A stretch of DNA of 64,000 bases from Gracilaria gracilis (Eukaryota > Rhodophyta > Florideophyceae > Gracilariales > Gracilariaceae): positions 310,001 through 374,000 of the forward strand of contig JARGSG010000199.1 of assembly GCA_030374805.1 (NCBI GenBank), read 5' to 3'. The first letter of the stretch is position 1, and each line of letters begins with the position of its first letter. A program made the position numbers and the translations under genes. Below are positions 58,301-64,000 of the stretch, one piece after another. Below the pieces are notes generated by a model, which saw only the letters and a program-made list of their open reading frames with translations, made no database searches and was not told the origin of the DNA.

Positions 58301-59347
58301 CTGCAACCTTTAGTACCAATATTTTGGTACTCTGAAAAGTTAAACTTGTTCACACTTCTGTCGATAATCTGAGCCTTTTTTAAAGTTAATAATACTATGA
58401 TATGAAAAGTGGAACCTGTGCACGCATTTGTTAATCATTGGATCCTTCTCCTCAGGTAGTAAAATATTTTCTCTTTGATCAATTGTAGAATCTGTTTGAC
58501 TTCTGTAAAGTTGAGACACCACAATCTAACTGTTCCTGCGTTCTAGAGGTAAAGCACACTATTGGAGCTTTGCGAATTTTTTACGAGAAGCTTGCTTCTT
58601 TAAATGCTGATTTGCTTCGCTGATGCTCTTTGTTTTGAACGACAGCCATTATGCTGCATGCTCCCACCCGTGAAGGTATGAACCGATATCCGTATTACTC
58701 CGTAGGCTAGCAGACAAGAGCATCACCTTGTTCTTAAAACATGATTGATATGAATCATATGACGCACTTTAGAGAAACAAGCACAGCGTTTGTAAAGAAG
58801 AAAATTCCCATAGTAGACAAGAGTTGTACAATGAAATATCGACACCGTTTCTTGCACTCATGGGTGTGCAACAGAGTCTGGAATGCCAAACAATTAGATT
58901 TGATAGCCTTATTCGAGCCTGTGTATGGGTTCTGGTCAACTACACGCGTGCTGAACACGAGCGACAGAATAAAATTGTAGGCAAAAGCACGTCCGTTTCG
59001 GGCGGTGTAGTGTTTCTTCTACAGCTTTTTCTCCATTCAGTGATAGGCGCTCTTGTTCAGCGCTAGCAGAGACAGGACGTAGTGCTTTCAAATGAGTGGA
59101 TGATCGAAAAGTTTCGTCAAGCATATCGAAGGGTAGAGCTCGTTCAATATCGAAGTTCTGGTGAAACGCTTGCGAAACATTTGGGGTTGAACAGTTATCA
59201 TAATGGGCAGAGTGCTAGCGAAGTGAATAGTGTAACATAAAATTGGCCATGGCCGTTCTTCGCAGCTGTCCGCCGTGAGCCCAAATACAGTGTTGCGCCA
59301 CACACCACAGCGAATCAGCCTTGAAGCAGAGGGATTTGTCACTTATC
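58301..59347. other. Intergenic, nothing recognised
   Basis: There are small frames on both strands (for example 58741-58980 plus) with no motif. The last 150 bp lie just downstream of the broken membrane-protein gene. Confidence 0.45.
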
Positions 59348-59923
59348 TTACCGCCTCTGGCCCTTCATCCACACCACGGCAAACGACGCGCAAAACGGCG
59401 CAAACGCCACCACCACGAACATCGCCAAAGCCACGCGAAACGTCGTCTAAGTCAGAGTTTCGTTCATCTCCGTCACGTTGCGCTCGTCGACGATCGCTTG
59501 CATCGTAGCGTTCCTCTGTATGCAAAGCGAAGCCAGTCATCGAGTCGGCGACGAAAACGTCGTCCTCAGCGCAAAATCGGCGGTGAACGCCATCGACTAG
59601 AGTAGCTCTGTGTCATCCTTCTTCTCCAAACACAACTCGGTCACCGCGAAAGAGGGGTCTCCACTTCCGGGCTGCAAAACGTGCATTATCTCTCCGAAAC
59701 CGCCGAGCTCGTCGTCCGTGGGCAGCCACCCGACGCAGCGAAGCGAGTTGTAGTTGGAGCACTACAACTCGGTGGTACAAAACTGACAGTCGCCGAGATC
59801 GACATTCACCGAGAACGGAATTTTTGTGACTTGATTGAGTCGCACTTGCGTGAAGTCGACTCCCACAATGCTGAAACTCAAATCACACCCGGCAAACTCA
59901 AATGCGGTCGTGACCTTTTTCAA
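59348..59923 (-). pseudogene. Membrane or secreted protein with four in-frame stops
   Basis: One reading phase, 192 codons to the final TAA, is broken only by TAG 59762-59764, TAG 59597-59599, TGA 59537-59539 and TAG 59447-59449. Before the first stop lies a Cys-containing stretch (FAGCDLSFSIVGVDF, GDCQFC). After the last stop comes a clear membrane helix, VALAMFVVVAFAPFCASFAVVW, followed by a short basic tail MKGQRR. The order matches the end of a single-pass type I membrane protein. It lies 371 bp downstream of the VWA gene on the same strand and may once have been its neighbour or a longer partner. The 5' end was not found, and a plus-strand frame over 59681-60145 is a competing but less convincing reading. 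Confidence 0.4.
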
Positions 59924-60293
59924 TGTAGTTATTTATTCATTCTCGACTCCATTTCACTCCTACAATCACGTATAGTCTGGAAACTCGGTGCCTCGCGGCC
60001 ATTTGATGGAATCGAGATCCTCTATGGACCGATGGCGGTGGGCCAAGTAGGCTGCGCGGCGCTCCAGGAGGAGGAGCTCAAGGTCGATTTCGCGCACTGC
60101 GCGGTGGTGCACTCTAGCAAGAGGCCCCTCTACGAACGCTTGTAAGCTTCTACGTGTACAGGGAGATAAGCATGACACGTAATTCGACGTGGACAGCGCA
60201 AAAAGCTTAACGCTTGTAGTTTACTTTGTTGATAGTGTAACTAAATTGAATTATGGCTTGTCTTGCTTGGCACAATTCCATCGCCAGCCAAGT

Positions 60294-61613
60294 CTAGCAC
60301 GCATGCACCTTGATGATCTCCGTCTTGACCCGCGGAAGATTATGCACATTCGGAGGCGGCGCCGTGTTCACATGCTCGCTCACTCGTACCTCGCACGTGA
60401 ACGGCCCGCCTCTGCTACAGATTCCGGGTTTGAGCGTAAGTTTCATCCGCGCGATCACCACGTTTGGCGGGCTGATGAAATTCGGAACGTTGCTCGTTTC
60501 CACGCTTACGTCGTCGTCACACCCGTTGCTGTACCCCTGGAACTGTGGTGGCACGTTGAACGGCCCCGTATGCAACGGCACGCTGGCGGTGGTCACGCCG
60601 TACGAGCTGCCCGGCGGGTCGGCCAACGGCCTGGGGGGGTTTCGTCGCACCGTGTCGAAAGCTGCCATCAACGCCTGCGGCGTGATGTCGTCCACCACGG
60701 CGCCGCCTGTGTTGCTGGCAAGGTACGTCGCCTGTCCCTGCGCGACCGGCGCGGGTGTGGCCCACGAATTGCCACTGCACGCAGCAGGCGCCGGTAGACT
60801 TGCGTCTAAACCGTCCGCGCCCACACTGACTGGGACGACGGACACGCTGGAGCCGTAGCCGTACACGTGTCTGACAGTGCCTTCACGCGTCATGGCGTAT
60901 AGGCATTCCGGCTCGCGTCCGGGAGAGTTGCCGATCAGGAACACAACCTGCCGGTAGGCTCGTGCGCGCAGATCGGATTGGCGAAGCTTAATGAGAGCGG
61001 TCAACGTCGTGCGCGGGCCATCGGCGAATTCGGGTACGCGGTCCAGCGCTTGAATGGCTTTGCTCACATCTTCGTCAACCGCGGACAGAGCAGAGATGCC
61101 AGTAGAGTCAAACGAGCCTTCCGGCCCGTAAATGCCAACACCCACTTTCGTGGCCCAAGACGTTTTGAGGCTGTTCAAGAACGAAACCAGTTTAGGTTTG
61201 ATTGCTTCCAGATGAGCTTTCATCGATGCCGATGCATCGATGAGTAGAACCACATCGACGGTGGGAGGCCTTGGATTGAGTCTTAGATTAATTGAAACTG
61301 GCTGTTCAAGAGTTAGTTTCACATCGCTTGCGGCGATCTCTCCATGTGGACAAGAGCTGCTGGTTGCTGGGTCAAGACTGCATCCAAAGCCTCCACCTGA
61401 ACATGGCTGCACCTTGCATCCAAATTGATCCTTTGGTGCACAGAATCCGTCGGCGAGGTCGTAAGTGTCGAAACATCTGTCTGGCGATGGACCACAAGTC
61501 ACGTAAGGAAAAACAGTCTTGGTGCGGCAAGTAGGGCCATAAGGAAATGCATGGATGGCTGAAAGACAAGTAAGAAGTAACAAGAAACATCCTCGCACTG
61601 AGAATGACGCCAT
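60294..61613 (-). CDS. Secreted VWA-domain (integrin-beta-like) protein
   Basis: This is an intact intronless 439-codon frame. A signal peptide (CFLLLLTCLSAIHA) is followed by a Cys-rich head of about 70 residues with at least ten cysteines (CGPSPDRCFDTYDLADGFC). A VWA domain opens with VDVVLLIDASASM, containing the DxSxS metal-binding motif. A Thr in GPRTTLTAL can supply the second ligand. Where most VWA domains have a third Asp there is IGNSPGREPE, so metal binding may be altered. The C-terminal third is Pro-rich with paired cysteines and no membrane helix. VWA proteins bind extracellular ligands or matrix, and I infer a cell-surface or wall role. It is flanked by inverted copies A and B of the palindromic repeat. 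Confidence 0.8.
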   Translation of the reverse strand: MASFSVRGCFLLLLTCLSAIHAFPYGPTCRTKTVFPYVTCGPSPDRCFDTYDLADGFCAPKDQFGCKVQPCSGGGFGCSLDPATSSSCPHGEIAASDVKLTLEQPVSINLRLNPRPPTVDVVLLIDASASMKAHLEAIKPKLVSFLNSLKTSWATKVGVGIYGPEGSFDSTGISALSAVDEDVSKAIQALDRVPEFADGPRTTLTALIKLRQSDLRARAYRQVVFLIGNSPGREPECLYAMTREGTVRHVYGYGSSVSVVPVSVGADGLDASLPAPAACSGNSWATPAPVAQGQATYLASNTGGAVVDDITPQALMAAFDTVRRNPPRPLADPPGSSYGVTTASVPLHTGPFNVPPQFQGYSNGCDDDVSVETSNVPNFISPPNVVIARMKLTLKPGICSRGGPFTCEVRVSEHVNTAPPPNVHNLPRVKTEIIKVHAC

Positions 61614-63237
61614 ATTGAGATCCTCGGCGTGTTGATACCCGCGACTAAGGTGTTAAAGTTAGAGCGGAGCTAAAGCGAACTGAAGGCGGGAGTTACCTCG
61701 GATGACCGGCACAATCAAGGTTCACAACGGTACGGAAGTACACGGAATAAATGGACAGCACGCTGTCTCTTGCTTCCTGCTTCCGAGTTTTACTCCGGGA
61801 GGCGTTAAGTAGAGTCTCGAAAGTTGGAATCGTGATACATCGTCAGAACATGACAACCATGCTTTCCACTAAGGCGCCAATGTGTCTGATAGTCGCAGAG
61901 ACGTGGAACGTACAACACCCTCAAGATGCTTTACAAGTGATGGCTGAACAAAGGACAACGAATGAAATGCATGTGGCGCCAGCTCTGGCACCAATTTACG
62001 ACAAATCTATCCATGTTCCTCAAGCATGGCAGCGCGTGCATCAACGACACCTGTACTCAAAAAGTCTTCACATTTGCTATCACGCAAGGGAAGGCATAGT
62101 ACAAACTCCTCCAAATTTGCCATATCACTCTGAGTTCTTGCACACCACATGTAAGTACATGTAATAGCCCGTAGATATACCATCAGAGTGTAGAGCTTCC
62201 AAGATTGTTCTAATTAGTGATAGTTTCTTCAATAGCTCGTGATTCAAAAAGTTTTTGTTTCAAAGTACATCAAATTCCAAAGCCACAAATTGTGAACGTC
62301 ATTCTACTGCAAATCGTCTTTATGAGTTGTCTTTGGGGGAAATGGAATGCGATCTAATTAAGCGGGGAACCGACATTAAGCTGGTATATTCCTTGTCGCG
62401 GTAGCCTAAAGCATCAATGCCATGAAGCGATATGCGTACGGTTCTAAATCCAGCACTGTTTCAGTATTAACTGGCTCACATGGGTTTGCCGTGCTGTTCA
62501 TTGAGATTCATTCCCCACGTACGCACCACCACGTGAGAACATGCAACAAAGAAAAATACTGGCACGGAAAGAGCACGCCGAGAGAATTGAGAGGCTTAAC
62601 AGCCTTGGTCTTGCTCACCATCTGGAAAGTCAACCCGCCCAAAAAACTCCGCAGGGTCTTCTGGGTCGAGGAAAGAGACAGTTGTGACAAGGATATCATG
62701 ATTGGCGCTAATGTACCGTCCGCGCTTCAAAGATCAAGTACTCCGTGCGTTTACACGTAGAATTTTCGACAGCATCGATTGTTCTTGCTGTGGTGGTGTA
62801 CATGCGATTGTAGCGGTTCACAAGATTTTGAACTATGAGTATGTTTCGTCGTTTGTGTAGCACGGCTTCTGCTCACCACTGCAGGGTAGTGGGCACCCAG
62901 TACCGTTCTGAGTAGGAGCTGGATGCGATGCTGCTTCTTTGTTGGAGAACAAAACCGTCGTCCGCACGTTGACAGACTTGGACTTCGGATCTATTCGTCT
63001 GGTGATAGTGCCGCAGGAGTGACAACAAGTTCATGTTTCAGCTTGGAGGTCGGATGACCAGCTGGAGACAATGCATATAGCTCCCCAGAACAAGCTGGAA
63101 CGATGCTGTCAAATTCACTTAGCCCTCACTCGGTACGTGACTCATTTCGGTGACGACACTGATGGTATTTTGAGCGAGCTTTTGGTGGAAGATTGTGCTC
63201 TTTTACCTCGCACCGCTTGAAGGCTTTCGTATATAGA
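61614..63237. other. Upstream region of the VWA gene; two unsupported ORFs
   Basis: The first 100 bp should include the VWA promoter, but no clear element was identified. Plus-strand frames at 61751-62164 (137 codons) and 62422-62760 (112 codons) start with ATG but show no motif. Coding status is uncertain. Confidence 0.35.
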
Positions 63238-63310
63238 TGTAGCTGCTGTCAGCTGCAGCTGTCAGCCATGGCCCTCTTGGGGCTGACAGCTGCAGCTGAC
63301 AGCAGCTACA
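63238..63310. repeat. Perfect 30-bp hairpin
   Basis: The arms at 63238-63267 and 63281-63310 are exact reverse complements around a 13-nt loop. Each arm is itself built from nested CAGCTG palindromes (GACAGCTGCAGCTGTC). This could be a recent inverted duplication or a source of double-stranded RNA. Confidence 0.8.
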
Positions 63311-63665
63311 ATAGAGCAGAGTCTTGGAAGTGTCCGTGTGAACATGATTGTTCTTCTTTTCACTGGACCATGAGATTTAGTAACAGGCTCTGTCGTTCAA
63401 TCGTTCCAGAATTCGACGCCAAAGAATAGTCTTCCAAGGTGCGAAGAAGAAGGTTCTTCTAATGCTTTGTCATGCAGTCCACATGATGACGTCAATCTGT
63501 GACACGTTGGCAGACATCTAAACGCACACAGGTGACACGCATGGACACGGTGCCAGTTATGAAGGTGAAAGCATATAGATCGATCGATGGACACGTACAC
63601 AACGGGTGCGCTTGTTTCAACTGTGTAAACGTGTCCGTCTACCAACGGTGCATAATATGTATATT

Positions 63666-63970
63666 ATAGCAAAGCTCCTACTAACAAACGGGCTGAGCTG
63701 AAGTATAGGCTATACGTACGTACAACCTTGAAATGTACCGCTTATATTTTGAACAACCTTTTTTCTTTTGAAAAAAGTATTACGGTGCAATAAAGGTTTT
63801 TAAAAAAATGCGCCGTGTCACACAGAGCATTTTCCTTTTTTTCTGGCGGCAAGCCCTACATTAGATCACTACCATACCAACAAATTAAAATGCAAGAAAA
63901 AGAACCAACTCTTCAAACAGATAATTTGGAGACAAACCGTAGTAGAATCCAAATTGGTCCTAAACAGGGC
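63666..63970 (-). repeat. Palindrome-centred dispersed repeat, copy B
   Basis: This is the inverted counterpart of 57748-58115, starting ATAGCAAAGCTCC. The central palindrome (63808-63830) has decayed on one arm (ACACAGAGCAT). The outer end lies close to or beyond the window edge. Confidence 0.6.
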
Positions 63971-64000
63971 GGTGTGTAATACCATAGTTGCATGTACACT

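Noticed and set aside
35-59923. Reassigned genetic code (TAA/TAG as Gln, TGA as Arg) to explain in-frame stops
   Set aside because: The intact reductase ends at TAG, lepA ends at TGA and the chromodomains of gypsy 3 and 4 end at TAA at the expected positions. Any stop is one T-to-C change from a Gln or Arg codon, so the apparent fit is partly trivial. Mutation is simpler.
59681-60145. 154-codon plus-strand frame as the real gene at this locus
   Set aside because: The minus strand gives a membrane helix plus tail and four stops in a single phase over much of the same DNA. The plus frame shows no motif. Not fully excluded.

Overview
This is a transposon-dominated stretch of a eukaryotic nuclear genome. 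The evidence is short GT-AG introns (53 to 83 nt, one with a TACTAAC branch point), LTR retrotransposons with 5-bp target-site duplications (TSDs), chromodomain integrases and a PIF/Harbinger DNA transposon. No bacterial operon, rRNA, tRNA or CRISPR array was seen. The lineage cannot be fixed from sequence alone. Intron-poor genes among dense LTR elements would fit a red macroalga. The two elements with a WLDD reverse transcriptase resemble gypsy elements known from oomycetes. Both placements are guesses.

Layout. 0-3 kb: a secreted-protein gene with a stop codon inside its signal peptide, then a small inverted-repeat element. 3.08-11.08 kb: a complete Harbinger-type element with 17-bp terminal inverted repeats and a TAA duplication. 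It holds a broken transposase, a broken accessory gene, and host-derived cargo: a signal-peptide-peptidase fragment, an intact NAD(P)-dependent reductase, a lepA/GUF1 fragment that still has its introns, and two unplaced fragments. 12.4-22.5 kb: gypsy 1, with a copia element (13.26-18.0 kb) inserted in its integrase. 22.9-28.6 kb: gypsy 2, a relative of gypsy 1, truncated at one LTR and carrying a 507-bp non-autonomous DNA element. 29.6-41.5 kb: gypsy 3, a large chromovirus with a long antisense gene between its integrase and 3' LTR. 46.7-56.45 kb: gypsy 4, a relative of gypsy 3. On either side of gypsy 3 lie two diverged members of one unrecognised gene family. 56.5-64 kb: a transposase remnant, a dispersed palindromic repeat family, a broken membrane-protein gene, an intact secreted VWA-domain gene and a perfect 30-bp hairpin.

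Most likely undescribed signal. Gypsy 4 is studded with an 11-bp palindrome, ACC-N5-GGT. I count 20 exact copies in 1.5 kb of its non-coding 3' region (chance expectation about 0.4) and about 10 more in 1.7 kb of its gag/protease coding region. Its relative gypsy 3 is instead enriched for CCC-N(3-4)-GGG and carries the antisense gene. Family-specific short palindromes spread over coding and non-coding sequence look like an accumulated binding-site array, comparable in principle to the target motifs of the VANC anti-silencing proteins of Arabidopsis VANDAL transposons.

Many genes here are broken by in-frame stop codons with no frameshift, which points to base substitution as the main route of decay.
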